Assembly (NCBI GenBank): GCA_010094045.1 | Contig: ML986591.1 | Location: forward strand, 327,965-391,964 | DNA from: Lojkania enalia | Lineage: Eukaryota > Ascomycota > Dothideomycetes > Pleosporales | Reading direction: 5' to 3' | DNA length: 64,000 nucleotides | Shown: positions 34,850 to 47,344 of the stretch, piece by piece | Numbering within the stretch: the first letter of the stretch is position 1 | Layout: each line of letters starts with the position of its first letter | Translations under genes and position numbers: made by a program | The notes under the pieces: model-generated | What the model was told of the DNA's origin: nothing | Databases searched by the model: none | What the model saw: only the letters and a program-made list of their open reading frames with translations

Positions 34850-36123
34850 ATCACTTTACCTTAACGAGGGTGGCAAGCCGAGCAAAATACATTGACGCAC
34901 GTGTTTCCAATGGGATCCCAGTGCTGTGCAGACTGACCAAGCCCTTTGCGGGCTTCATAAACAGAGTCTTGAGTTGTCCAATCCGATGTGCTCCGGGTGA
35001 GTGCTGGGCCGTGTCGGATCCGGACGAAATCATCCTCGGCCAGGCTGACGTTGCCTCTTGGGGTTTCTTTGCCATTTGGTGCGACGTCGGCGATAATTCC
35101 CGTGATGAGGGAGGACGGATGAATGTGCTGGGCAAGTGCAGAGCCCTATAGCTTCGAGAGCTCGTGAGGGTGCAGGCTATCGACTCACGGGTTCTCGGGC
35201 TCTCTGTATGCGTGACCCAGAGGCGTTTGGCAAGGGCGTTGCGCACGTGGAGGGCTCGCAGTCGTTGTGAAGTTGGGGTGCAGCAAGTTAAGCATTTTTG
35301 CTTCTGCAGAGGCGGAGACGATCCGAGCAATCCCACGCATGATGTAGTGTGTGCCGCGTCTAGCCCTATCGAATGCGGCAGTCCTCCAGGAGTCCTGGTC
35401 GAACACTGGAGTCTGGGAGAGGAGGACCTGGCTGGGTGTGGCTCCGAAGCAGTGGTGCTGGAGGCCGTGGAGAAAGGGATTGCTAGCTCAGGCGCGCGTA
35501 GAGAGGATCCACAGGGCATTTTCCGGCTCAGCTGACGGGTTGCGGGCAGCTCGATTCGGCACGCAGCATCGCAGCATCGGCCCATTGTTGGATTGCTGCT
35601 GTTGGGGGTGTGTCCTGCGCTGGCAGCGTGTGCGCGCTGCATCCTGTGTGCGCTGTTCATGTCTTGTTCCTGGGCGAATGAGGTCAGCGCCAGCGCCCGC
35701 AGCCGTCAGGGAGACAAGGGCGCTCCCGCTCCACGGCCCCGTCCGCCATCCATATCCATCCATCCCTCCATCCATCCATTCACTCTCTCCACCACACCCA
35801 GCAGCCCCCTCGCAGCAGCAAATGCCCTCGCCTGCGGAGCGCGACGGGTCTTCCTGCTTACCGGCGCCAAACGCCCGCGCCCCGCCGTCGCCGCCGCCCG
35901 TCCAACGACCAGCCGCCGCGTCAAGGGCGGGTGTCGCTCCTCTACCGTGACCGCCTCTTCGGCTGCTGGCCTGCAGCCCTCTCCCAGACTCCCCAAGGCT
36001 CCCAGACCACACTGCTACCAAAGCCCTCGCCCGACAGCAATACAGCAATACTCCACGACAGCACGCCAGACTCAGCATGCCACGGATCCCCCAGCAGGCC
36101 CCCACGCACTCTGAACACTCACC
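34850..36123. promoter_or_regulatory. GC-rich upstream region of vac7
   Basis: GC content is clearly higher than in flanking DNA, producing long spurious frames on both strands. It probably holds the promoter and 5' UTR of vac7, including a pyrimidine-rich stretch and a CCAT microsatellite. Confidence 0.45.
35746..35780. repeat. (CCAT)n microsatellite
   Basis: An interrupted run of CCAT units lies about 350 bp upstream of the vac7 start codon. Confidence 0.85.
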
Positions 36124-39100
36124 ATGACCTCCAACGCCGCCGAGGACGCTTTCCGCTCCATCACCGGCGCGCCAGAGTCTGCAGAGCCCGCACCACACAA
36201 CCCATCGCAGGCCACCATGGCCCATCGCGCCCGCGAATCTTCCTCGAATCGGCCGACGCCTGCACCTATCTCTGCGTCCGACAGCGGCCCTGCAGCGCCG
36301 CCAGCACGACACCACAGCTTGACGGGGCTGCGCTCGCTGAACGTCTCCCGCTCGCCGTCGACGGCCAACTCGCCGCAGTCCTCACGAGACACCTCGCCTG
36401 CCCGCCCACCGAACCGACAGCCCGGGTCTGCAGGCCCGCTGCACAAATCAGACTTCCGCTCGCGGAAGAATAGCATCGATGTCAGTCCAAACAGAGGCCC
36501 CAATCCCCTCGCCGGCTCTAGCAGCACTGTCCCCTCTGCTGCCGCCATCCAGCGAGCCCTCTCCTCGGCGAACATCCCCCAGCTCACGCCCACGTCGACG
36601 CAGGACCCCTCGAGAGTTCCCCGGCCTCTAAAGGCTGCATCAGGCACAAATTCCGGGGATAGCACCCCCCATTGGCCCATCTCGCCGCGATTAAAGTCGC
36701 CGCCTCCCGCCAACGATGCTCGCTCGCGCTCCCGCCGCAACTCCCTGCGTAACCAGCCCAAGAAGCCCGAGTCGTCCTCTACGCCCGCTATTGTTGTGCA
36801 GAGCTCCTCGCCGGCACCCTCCTCGCGCTTACTGGTGAAAGATGAGGCGGTCAATAGCGACCCCGAAGAACAGCCCGTGAGCATGAAGGGCTCATCAAGA
36901 GGTGGTGGCGGCGGCGTCGCTTCCAAGCTGGAAACCGTGCAGGAAGCAAGTCTGCCTACAACACCGGGCTTCGACGCCTTGAATGTACAAAGGTGAGGTT
37001 CCCGCCCGCTCCCCTGCAGCAGTTGCAACAGCAGCAGCCCCCAGCTTCGCCCTAACATAGTGAAAGCAGCACACGGTGCACATTCTGCGCGTGGAGGTAT
37101 AGCCCGTTACATCATGCTAATACTTTCACAGCTTACCTTCCACTACTCAAGGCCACAAGTCTTCTGACGACGAACGAAATGACGTCACGTCCAAGGTCAC
37201 CGAAGACCTCAGCTCCAAGCTGGCAAAACACTCCGAGAGCGGAAGCGAGAGCGTCAAAAATGACGCCAAAACCAAGCTGCCGGAACAACGCGTTGCCCCC
37301 TCGCAGCGCCCGAGCGTGCTGCCCTCGAAAGCATCGTATTCGTCGCTCTCTACCATCAAGACCAGAACAGAGGCCCCATCGAAGAACATGACTGTCGAGA
37401 CAGAGACGGTACCGTCGATAGCGCAGGCAACTATTGGGAACCAGGACCGCTCGGCATCAGGCCGCGGGGAAGGTAGCTTGCGGCTGAAGCCAAGCAACGA
37501 GACAATTCGCCCGAAGAAAGAGAAACAGAAACCCAAACGCAAAGCGCCTTCAATCAATTCCGGCACTAGTAGGTCACCACACGTTTCATATCATCACCAC
37601 CATCCGAGCAGGCCCGAAGTCGGCTCACGCCCTTTGACTGCTTCTTCTCTTGGGAGTCCGGTATCATACCGATCGTATGGTGACCGGCGGTCGACAACCA
37701 CCATGTCGCCCCCAAGCCCGGAGCTGTCGCCTCTTAAGTCCTCCTTTCGCTCTTCTCAGGCATATTCAAATTCGAGTACTAACTCAACCGCTCGTAAAGC
37801 TTCGTCCAAAGCAGACGTCTTCGAACAAAAGGTGGCAAATGCAGTTGATGAAGCAAATTCGTCCGACTCCGATGCTACCTTTATTTATGAATCCAATCCT
37901 CCCGACCAACCTCCCCACAGAAGCCGGCATCATTCTAGAACGCCCAGCATGACATCCGTTACAAGTCTTGCCGACCCTAGGTCGGCCATCCGCGAAACCT
38001 ACAAGAACCCCGGCAAGAAGATTAGCATGAAGTTTTCAAACCCACACAACAACCCCGCAGACACTGACGCGTTTGATCGCGCTGATGGCACAGTACGGTC
38101 GGGCAGGGCTAGCGGAGGCAACCATCACCACCATATTGGACGACACGGCCAAGGTCGCGGTGCACTCACCCACATCCTTATGGATAGCGACTCTTCTATG
38201 GCCCAACCCTCAAGAATTCGCGGCCCTTCATCAAGACAAGCGTCACAGCCAAACAGCCCTCGATTTCATACCTTCAACATGGGAAACGGGAATGGAAATG
38301 GAAATGGCAACCAGCTGAAGCGTGGGGAATACTCTTCTTACGATATTGATGCTGAGAATGCAGCCGATGATGAGCGGACCCCGTTGGTACAATCAATGCG
38401 AAGCCCGCGTGTACGCACTCCGCGGCAACGAAACGGCCAGGCATCGCGTCAGCAGGACCGTCGACACCGCCGGAATGGAGGTTGGTGTCGCAGATTCGCT
38501 GGTTGTCTGGTACTCGCCATCCTCGTCCTTGTGTTGGTCTTCATGGCAGTGGGCCTTGTCTTCGCTACGACCAAACCCTTATCCAACGTTCAGATCCATG
38601 AGATCCAGAACGTAATTGCGACTGAACAGGAGCTCATGCTAGACCTCGTCGTTGAAGCTGTGAACCCGAACATCGTCGGGGTTACGGTCGCAGATATGGA
38701 TATTCAGATCTTCGCCAAAAGTAAGCACGTAGGTAGCGACAAATGGTGGCGCGAGCATGACGGCCGTCAGCACAACGAAGTGGGATGGCATCCAATATCT
38801 GATTCCTCCGGGACTGTTCATACTAGCGACGGAGTGGACGAAGGTACAGACCCAATCGAAGACCCTGAAGTAGGAGAGCCAAGGACCATGCTACTGGGCC
38901 GCATATTCCATTTTGACTCACCGCTTACCTTTGACGGTTCTTTTTTCAAGCGACATAGTGTGCAGTCTTTGGGCGAAGTACGACTTAACAAACCCGGAAA
39001 CAAGACTGAAGCAGGCGGTACGGAACGCTGGGAAGAAATTCTTCAATATCCCTTCGAGCTCCTAGTTTCTGGACATTTCAAGTACGAACTTCCCCTCAGC

Positions 39101-39292
39101 ACTCACGAGCATAGCGTAGCAGTGACGGCATCCTACCATTACGACCCCGACACAGAGAAGAAGAAGCTTAAGACTACTTCATCTGAGATCTCTTCTCGAA
39201 ACCTGTTATCAAAATCTGTAACGATATCACCGAGACCACCAGGACGATATGACGTCCGTGGCCGGTCATTACTTCTTTTACCAGACGCATAG
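36124..39292 (+). CDS. vac7: Vac7, vacuolar segregation protein (Fab1 lipid-kinase activator)
   Basis: Exons 36124-36992 and 37132-39292 join in frame across a 139-bp intron, giving 1,009 residues. The first 740 residues are disordered, rich in Ser/Pro/Arg, with a polyhistidine patch and an NGNGNGNGN run. One membrane helix follows (about 747-772, LVLAILVLVLVFMAVGLVF). The C-terminal luminal domain (about 775-980) begins TTKPLSNVQIHEIQNVI and contains the conserved VEAVNPNIVGVTVADMDIQIFAKSK block. This low-complexity N-terminus, single helix and C-terminal domain define Vac7. In yeast it sits in the vacuole membrane with Vac14 and Fig4 and activates Fab1 to make PtdIns(3,5)P2, controlling vacuole size and osmotic response. 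The ATG at 36124 has good context (CACCATG). Its stop lies only about 550 bp from the edge of the mutated island. Confidence 0.93.
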
Positions 39293-39845
39293 GCATTTTT
39301 TCACATCTTGTACTGGATCCAAAGGGCAAAAAAAAAAAAAAAAACAAAATCGTGGAAAGGCCCTCACAAAATCAAAACAGATACCCCGATGCAATACACA
39401 TGGATTTAACGACTTAACTATAGACCGGTCTATTGCGGACGCCCGCAGACCCTTTTTTATTTTACCATTCTGGCTCTTCAGCCTTTACGAATCTCTTTTG
39501 CAGACCGTTCAAACTATTGTTTGTCATGCTTGTACCACATTTTACAGGGGGAAGAGAGCAAGTATGTTTGCAGGTTTTTTTTTTTTTTAAGAGGCTGGAT
39601 CGGGCCTCCATTTGAGCGCTTTTATTAGTGGGGATTTTTGCTTTGCTGTACTATGGGTTTTTTATCGCAATGTCCGCTATTAGCGAACTAGCGAATTTTT
39701 TTTAGGGTGCGTTTCTGCGTAGAGGTTTGGTGGGACGAGGTAGGAAGCATACACACTCCTTTTTAGATCTCTTTACTATGTCTGAGATAATTGATTTGGG
39801 GCTGGGTTGTTTTTTTTTTTGGGGGGGAAAAAAAAAATAGATTTA
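39293..39845. other. 3' flank of vac7 with homopolymer tracts
   Basis: Non-coding sequence with several A and T runs (for example about 39329-39344 and 39578-39588). It ends at the abrupt change into TA-rich sequence near 39,846. Confidence 0.5.
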
Positions 39846-39849
39846 TATT

Positions 39850-42790
39850 AGATAAGCTTTATAGTATAAAATATAATTCCGTATATATCGTTTACAAATA
39901 GCTTCTATACCCTTCTAATAGTACTTCTAAGATAGTAACTAATAGGTTTTAGTAGCGCTTAGGTATACGGAGGATACTTAATTATAAGTCTCTTATATAA
40001 GTTATATATAAAGGCCTAAATCTAATAGAATATATAAGCGATTATTATAGAGGAGTAGTCTATTCTCTATCTAATACTTATAAGATAAGAAGGTGTATTC
40101 CTATATAAAGGAGGCTCGGTTTTCTTATAGTAATACGTTAATTAACTCTAGAAAATCTAGTAATATAATCTACTTTTAACCTTTAATAATATTTAGTATA
40201 ACCGCTTAAATTATTATTTAAGTAATATAAGACTAGGCTAATTTAGTATTAATTTAGGGGTGAAGTTAATATAGTCTAAATAAAACTCTTAACTAGTTAT
40301 TAGTTTAAGCTACTTTTAAGTTTTTTATATCTTATTTATAATAGCTAAAAATATCCGCTCTAGTATTATTCTTACTTAGAGTATACTCGATTTAGAACTA
40401 ATACTAAGCTAATTCCTTAGTCTAATAAACTTAATAAGTATTAAGTACCTTTATAGTTATAAAATATTCGAGTAAGCGATAATTAGTATATACTAGAGTC
40501 CTAGTAGCTATAGAAGTAAGTTCTACCCTCTATTACTTAAATATAGTAATAATTGCGAATAGTTCCTTATTATAGATCTTTTAGTTTAGTTCTAAACCGG
40601 ATAGAACTTTACTATAGAACGCTATAGGGTACTATTTTCTATTAGAATATTTCTATAATAGTACTTCTACAACTATTCTATTAGAAGCGTTAGTTTCTAT
40701 TTTTATTTCTAATATAGGGTTAAAGTAGTAGAGTATAGGTATACATAATAGGGCTGACTTTAATTTCTTAAAGATAATATTATATTCTAAAGTCTATATA
40801 AAAAGGGTTATAGAGCTTTATAATATAATAATTAGCTTTATAATATATAAGAATTCCGGTATAAACTATTAATAGAATCTAGTAAAACCTAAGAAAGATT
40901 TTACACCTGTTATAATAGTAGGTAGCTACTAGTTATATAGTACTTCTACCTTCTCTAGGTTAACCTTAAAACCTTTATTTAATAGAATATAGCTAAGATA
41001 TTTAGTTTAGATAATATAGAATTTACTCTTCTTAATATTAACTTATAACCCTACTTAATATAATCTCTTAAGAACTTTCTTAATATAGATAGCATATATT
41101 ATCTTATCTTTAAAGTAGATAAGAATATTATCTAAGTAAACGATATAGAAATTATCTAGGTAGTTAATTAGTACGTTATTTATATAGTACTAGTAAGTTG
41201 CTAGACTATTATATAATCTAAAAGGTAGAACTTTATACTTATAAGTTCTATATCGAGTCTAAAAGGTAGTATATTTCTTAGAACTAGAATCTATTCTAAT
41301 CTTATTAAAGGCCGCGCGAATATTAAACTTAGTAAAGATTACTACCTTAGTAGGTCTAAATAAGAGTTTATCTATACGCGGTATTAGATATATATCTTTA
41401 TAGGTAAGAGTATTAAGTTTATAATAATCTATATAAATATATAGGTTACTATTAAGTATATAAATATAAAGGATTAGAGATATAAAAGAGCTCCAACTCT
41501 ACTTAATATATATATCCTATAGATTATCTATAATATACTTCTTAGTTACCTCTAGCTCTTTAATATTCTACTTATATAACGGGCTATAACTATTAGGGAG
41601 GGGTTCTATAAGGATAATCTTATAATTATAAGAGCGGTATTCTAGTAATTAATAAGCCGTAGTTTTATTAAATATATTCTAATACCTATAATTTTTAGAT
41701 AGTAATTAGAGATTTACTAGTACTTTATTTTTAGCCTTATCTTCTAGCTTTAGGGCTTACTTATCTTTAATCAGCTACTTAATTTCGTATAGAGACGTAG
41801 AGAAAAACTTATTCTCTTTCCTCTTTATATTAAAGTAGAAAGTATTAGCTAAAATAAAAGTAATAATAGGAGAATAGACTTTCTTTAGATTAGGTTTAGA
41901 CTTTATTATATACGGGCGTATAAAAGCTCTAAACTTATTTAGACTATAAGCTATAAGAGACTAATATAATTTTAGTAGTCTTAGTAGACCTTTAATATAA
42001 TAGATAGTTAGACTATAGAACTACTAATACTAGTCCTTTTCCTATAGAGCGTCGCGTCGCTGGATATCTAGCTCTACCTTCTTATTATATACTAGCTAAG
42101 TTAATTATATAAGAAGAGAAGGTAAAGGATTATAAGTAGTAGAATATTTAGAGGGCTATATAATCCGATTTTTATCCGTATCTAGCTAGAGTTGAAAATA
42201 ATATAACTATTTAATACTAATAATATAATTCTAAGTATCTAGATTTATAATAATAAATAGGTAGTTTTAAATAGTTCTCCTATTAATTTATAGATATAAG
42301 CGGATATACTAATTAACTAGGGTTTAGATTCGGTCCTAAAAACCTTTAATAGTAATTTTAAAGGGTAAGCGCTATATTAATATATATAGAGCTTAAGAGA
42401 GTAATCTAGCTACTATAGAATTAAGAAATAAGAAGCTTTAAATACTAGTATTAATAAAAGCGTTTAGTTATATACTAACGCCTTTTAAATATAGAATAGT
42501 AGAGATTTAGAAATACTTTCCTCTAAATAAATATAATAAATCGATGTTTAATAAGTTATATTTACTTAAATTTAGAATAGAGAGTTTTCTTAAACGTTTC
42601 TATTTCCCACCTAAGAACTATCTAGGTAGTACTTATTTACGTTTAGAAACTCTTCTTCTTTAATCTTCTCTTATTTAACTTTTATCTCTTATATTTTAAA
42701 GATTATATATTTATTTATAAAGTATTCTAGTTTACTATAATTATAGTAATTACCTAGGGTTATATACCTTTTAGGTATAGAAGTCTTACT
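39850..42790 (-). mobile_element. Ty3/Gypsy retrotransposon pol relic
   Basis: On the minus strand about 41,460-41,280 reads as a reverse-transcriptase block (LTYKDIYLIPRIDKLL, then FTKFNIRAAFNKIRI). The interval 41,160-41,100 reads FYIVYLDNILIYFKDK, the catalytic YLDD motif with the second Asp changed to Asn. About 40,900-40,430 reads the RT connection and RNase H (VKSFLGFTRFY, KIETNASN, YPIAFYSK, KELFAI). The order and motifs are those of Ty3/Gypsy elements. Stops are frequent and fit CAA/CAG to TAA/TAG. Integrase is not clear toward 39,850, so this end may be truncated; the 5' part runs into the assembly gap. No long terminal repeat was identified. Confidence 0.82.
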
Positions 42791-43205
42791 NNNNNNNNNN
42801 NNNNNNNNNNNNNNNNNNNNNNNNNNNNNNNNNNNNNNNNNNNNNNNNNNNNNNNNNNNNNNNNNNNNNNNNNNNNNNNNNNNNNNNNNNNNNNNNNNNN
42901 NNNNNNNNNNNNNNNNNNNNNNNNNNNNNNNNNNNNNNNNNNNNNNNNNNNNNNNNNNNNNNNNNNNNNNNNNNNNNNNNNNNNNNNNNNNNNNNNNNNN
43001 NNNNNNNNNNNNNNNNNNNNNNNNNNNNNNNNNNNNNNNNNNNNNNNNNNNNNNNNNNNNNNNNNNNNNNNNNNNNNNNNNNNNNNNNNNNNNNNNNNNN
43101 NNNNNNNNNNNNNNNNNNNNNNNNNNNNNNNNNNNNNNNNNNNNNNNNNNNNNNNNNNNNNNNNNNNNNNNNNNNNNNNNNNNNNNNNNNNNNNNNNNNN
43201 NNNNN
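42791..43205. other. assembly gap (415 N)
   Basis: A run of unknown bases inside the repeat island. The true length may differ. Confidence 1.
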
Positions 43206-43579
43206 TAAAATTACTACTATAGTTAGAAAGAATACTTATAGTAGTAAGATACGTTAGTAATAGAGTATAATTAAGACTCTTTAAAAGTCTACTAAGACTT
43301 TTCTTATTAGGTTTTTTAAAGGTATATATTTTTTATATAATTTATACTATATAATACTAACTATACTAGACTATAATATAAATATAATTTACGTAAAGCG
43401 GGTTACTATCTAAAATAAAGATATATATTTAGTAAAGTAATACTATAAAAAGTTTAGTCTTCTATTAGATTAAGGTTATAATCTCTAGGTAGTTTTAGAC
43501 TTAGAAAAAGCTACTTTAAATAAAACTAGTTTTCTACTATAATAATTTACTATAATAAATATTTAATATATAATAAATA
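43206..43579. other. TA-rich repeat sequence, unassigned
   Basis: Mutated sequence between the gap and the first Fot1-like element. No protein motif could be read. Confidence 0.4.
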
Positions 43580-43634
43580 ATATATTCTACTATTAAAGCA
43601 GCTAAACTATTAAAGTAGCTACTTTTTCTTAGTA
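43580..43634 (+). repeat. left TIR of outer transposon (55 bp)
   Basis: Begins ATATATTCTAC just after a TA and ends CTTTTTCTTAGTA. It pairs with 47222-47276 in inverted orientation. Confidence 0.88.
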
Positions 43635-45361
43635 TTATAAATACTACGTACGAACTATAATAAATCTATAATATAACCTTCTATTAATTTAATAAGAAGG
43701 TAGAATTAAGCTTACATTATAGGTATATAAATTAGGCTAATTTAAGAGTATATAATATACTACTATAACTTTTAATATATAATATTAATAACTCTCTATT
43801 CAACTTTATAGAATTATATTTTACCTTTATATATAACTAAATTGCTAGAAGCTTATAATAACTAAAGAATAAATAATCGTATAATATATTCTTAACCTTA
43901 ATTTACAAGGATTTACGCTCCGGTTATATAAGGTAGTAGATATAGTAGATAAACTATTAGGCGTATATAGTAGAATACTTATAGAAAAGAATTGGTTTAA
44001 ATAATTTATAGCGTATATAAATAAGCTTAAAATAGCTTTTAATTAAGTAAAGAATTGTTAAAGAATAAAATAAGAGAATCTAGAGGTTATTAATATATAG
44101 TTTAAGCTTATATAGGATATAATTGCAGAATATAGTATATATAATAATAATATCTACAACTTTAATAAGATAGACTTTTAAATAGATATTATTAGTACTA
44201 TAAAAGTTATTATAGGTTTAGAATATTATATAAAATCTACTCTTATATAGCTAGGTAATTACGAGTAGGTTATAGTTATCTAGAATATCTACGCTACTAT
44301 ATATGCAACCCTACTATTTATTATTTATAAAGAACGTATCTATATCTCTATATAATATAAAGAAGTAGGTATATTATATAATTGGAAAATTTTAGTCTCT
44401 AAGAACAGCTGGACAAATAATACGCTTAGTTTTAAGTAGTTAAAGTACTTTAATAAGTATATAAAGATACGTTAGATAGAATTATATAGGCTACTTATTT
44501 TAGATAGTTATAAAAGCTACCTTAACTAAAAATTTAAAAATTACTACTTTATATAAAAGATTCTAATACTTTATATACCTTCTTATTTATTATATATACT
44601 TTAGCCTTTTAATATAGTTTTCTTCTTACTATTAAAGCTGAAGTACTTATAGTATATATAAGACTTAGCGCGCTAACGCGTCTACTATATTAATAAAGAA
44701 GGCTTCCTTCTAGCCTTTAAGAACGCGTTTTTTAACGTATTTATATAAAAGAACTATTAAAAGGCCTTTAAAGTAATAGGAATTATTCTTCTAAACGTAT
44801 AGGTTATATTAGATTACTTTAATATATAACTATATACCCTACTAGAACTACTTTTATAAGAAGACTTCTAATAGTTTAAAACTCTAAGTAATATATATAA
44901 ATTTAGGTTATAATTAATACTTATATAAAAGTTCTTTATATAATTATTAAAAGAGGTATAAGAAAGATTCTTACAGCTTATAAAAGATACTAAATTAATA
45001 CTATATTAGAATATACTTCTTTAAGCTCGCAACTCTAAACTTAAAAGGTAATTAAAAGAAGTAACTAAGTATAAAACGTATAAAAGAAAGTATATTTAGT
45101 ATAGTAGTATAGTATTATATAGTAAGGGATCTTTATATATAGCTGCTAAAGTATCTATAAACTCTTAGCCCTTTAAGAAAACTTATAGTACTAATACTTA
45201 AGAAAGAGCTTAACTAGTTTAACGCTACTATAGTAACTATAGTAAGACTAGATATAACGCTTATATATGCTAAAAGGATAGTAGAGAAAATTCTGAATTA
45301 GATAAAAATATATTATATATAGAATCTCTTATTAGTATTAAGTAAATTAACTTTTTATATA

Positions 45362-45416
45362 ACGTAAAGTACTACTAAACCGGCTATACCACCGAGCCGG
45401 CCACTTTTTCTTAGTA
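45362..45416 (+). repeat. left TIR of inner transposon (55 bp)
   Basis: Starts ACGTAAAG and ends TTTTTCTTAGTA. Compared with the right TIR, all mismatches are transitions. Confidence 0.9.
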
Positions 45417-47152
45417 TAGCAACTTTTCCGTACGCAACGCTATGTTTTAATAATAAGAAGCTAATCTATCTAATTAAGAAGGTAGAATTAAACTTACCCT
45501 TCAGGCCTATATCTTAGGCTAATTTTAAAGCGTATAACACGCTGCAGCGGCTTTTAATATATAATACTAGCAGCTCTCTAACCAGCTTTATAGAATTACC
45601 TTTCGACCTTAAACTTAACTAAATTGTATAAAGCTTATAGCAACTAAAGAGTAGATAATCGTACGATATATCTTTAACCTTAATTTGTAAGGATTTATAC
45701 TGCGGCTTTATAAGGTAGTAGATATAGCAGATAAACTATTATATACGCGGGGTAAAATACTTATAGATAAAAACTAGCTTAAACGATTTATATCGCGTAT
45801 AAATAAGCTTAAAACAGTTTTTAATCGAGTAAAGAACTGTTAGAAGATATTATAAGATCTAGAGGTTATTAACATATAGTTTAAGCTCGTATAAGAGACG
45901 GTAGCTAAGTATAGTATCTATAAAGATAATATCTATAATTTTAATAAAATAGGCTTCTAGATAGATATAATTAGCTCTATAAAAGTTATTATAGGTTTAG
46001 AATACTATATAAGACCTATACTTATTTAGCTAGGTAATTAGGAGTAGATTATAGTAATCTAGAGCATCTATACTGCTAGGTATACAACCCTACTATTTAT
46101 TATCTATAAAGAACGCGTCTATATCTTAGTATAGTATAAGGAGACAGATATACTATATAACTAGAAGCTCTCAGTTTCTAAGAATAGATAGATAAATAAT
46201 AAGCTTAGTTTTAAATAGTTAAAATACTTTAACACGTATATAAAAACGCGTTAGGTAGAGTTATATAGGCTACTTATTCTTAATAGCTATAAGAGCTATC
46301 TAAACCAGGATTTTAAGGATTATTACCTTATACGAAAAATCCTCACCCTCTATATACTAGTACATTTATTATATATTCTACAGCTACTTAATATAGTATA
46401 CTTCTTACTATTAAAGCTAAAGTACTCCTAGCGCGTACGAGACTTAGTATACTAATACGTTTACTATATTAATAAGAAAGGCTTCCTACTAGCCTTTAGA
46501 AACGCGTTTTTTAATATATTTATATATAAGAACTATAAAAAGGCCTTTAAAGTATCTAAACTAGTTCCTATTAACGTGTAGGTTGTTCTTAAGTGCTTTA
46601 AAGTCCGGCTATATATACTACTAGAGGTACCTTTACTAGAAATACTATAGCAGTTAAAAATACTAAGTAATATATAAGAATTCGGGTTATAATCAACTCT
46701 TATATAGAGGTCCTTTATACAATTACTAAAAGAAGCTAAAGAAGGCTTCTTACAGCTAATAAAAGAAGCTAAATTAATACTATATTAAAACGCTCTTATA
46801 AGCTACTAGATTATAGAGTTTAAAAAGTAATTAGAGGTTATAATAAAATGTAAAACATGTAAACGGAAGCGAATCTAATATAGTAGTATAATAGAGTATA
46901 GTAAGGGAGCTTCATATAGAGCTGCTGAGGTATCTACAGCTCTTTAGCGATCTAAGAAGGCTTATAGTAGTAGTAGTAAGGAACCAGCTCAACCTAGTTA
47001 ATAGTACTATAGGAACTATAGAAAGACCGGGTATAACGCTCGTACGTGCTAAAAAGATATAGAAGCTTCTTCTAAATCTAGTCTAAGTATTTTATATATA
47101 GGTTCTCTTATAGATAGCAAGTAAATTAAGGTCTTATACATAGTATTAGTAG

Positions 47153-47207
47153 TACTAAGAAAAAGTAGCCGGCTTAGTAGTATAGCTAGCTCGGTGGTGC
47201 TTTACGT
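47153..47207 (-). repeat. right TIR of inner transposon (55 bp)
   Basis: Reverse complement starts ACGTAAAG and ends CTTAGTA. It is followed by the duplicated TA target site. Confidence 0.9.
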
Positions 47208-47221
47208 TATAGTATTTACTA

Positions 47222-47276
47222 TACTAAGAAAAAGTGGCCGTTTTAATAGTTTAGCCGCTTTAATAGTAGAATATAT
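47222..47276 (-). repeat. right TIR of outer transposon (55 bp)
   Basis: Reverse complement starts ATATATTCTAC and matches 43580-43634 with a few transitions. It lies only about 14 bp beyond the inner element and its target duplication. Confidence 0.88.
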
Positions 47277-47344
47277 TATATAATATATAATTATTTTCTA
47301 TAATTATAGAAGAACCTTATAAGGTACTTCTATCTTAACCGTAT

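Larger units (their letters stand above)
45362..47207 (+). mobile_element. inner Fot1/pogo-like DNA transposon, 1,846 bp
   Basis: This element lies inside the outer one, inserted at a TA that is duplicated (45360-45361 and 47208-47209). TIRs of 55 bp are at 45362-45416 and 47153-47207, starting ACGTAAAG. The plus strand reads a degraded DDE1 transposase: NIYNFNKIGF near 45,940-45,970, then NSYKSYLNQDFKDYY, the LQLLNIVYFLLLK block (from LQPLDVGCFSPLK-type sequence) and KKGFLLAFRNAFF near 46,290-46,520. A C-terminal zinc-knuckle remnant has Cys-to-Tyr changes (NYRKTGYNARTC) near 47,030. It retains slightly more GC than the outer copy, consistent with a later arrival, and is inactivated by stops. 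Confidence 0.9.
43580..47276 (+). mobile_element. outer Fot1/pogo-like DNA transposon, interrupted by a related copy
   Basis: Left and right terminal inverted repeats of 55 bp (43580-43634 and 47222-47276) are flanked by TA on both sides (43578-43579 and 47277-47278). Removing the inner element leaves about 1,849 bp, a normal size for Fot1-type elements. The plus strand reads a degraded DDE1 transposase, including NIYNFNKIDF (from an NFDETGF-type catalytic motif) near 44,150 and a zinc-knuckle-like GHNARTC remnant near 45,260. Stops are abundant and the gene is dead. The two TIRs differ at only a few sites, all C/T or A/G transitions. Confidence 0.85.

Noticed and set aside
34851..35660. 269-codon minus-strand frame upstream of vac7
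   Set aside because: It has a non-ATG start or random Ser/Thr/Arg-rich content and no domain, and lies in GC-rich promoter DNA where long spurious frames are expected.
36072..37058. 328-codon minus-strand frame opposite vac7 exon 1
   Set aside because: It is the antisense shadow of a GC-rich exon; the plus-strand frame continues into a conserved Vac7 C-terminus.
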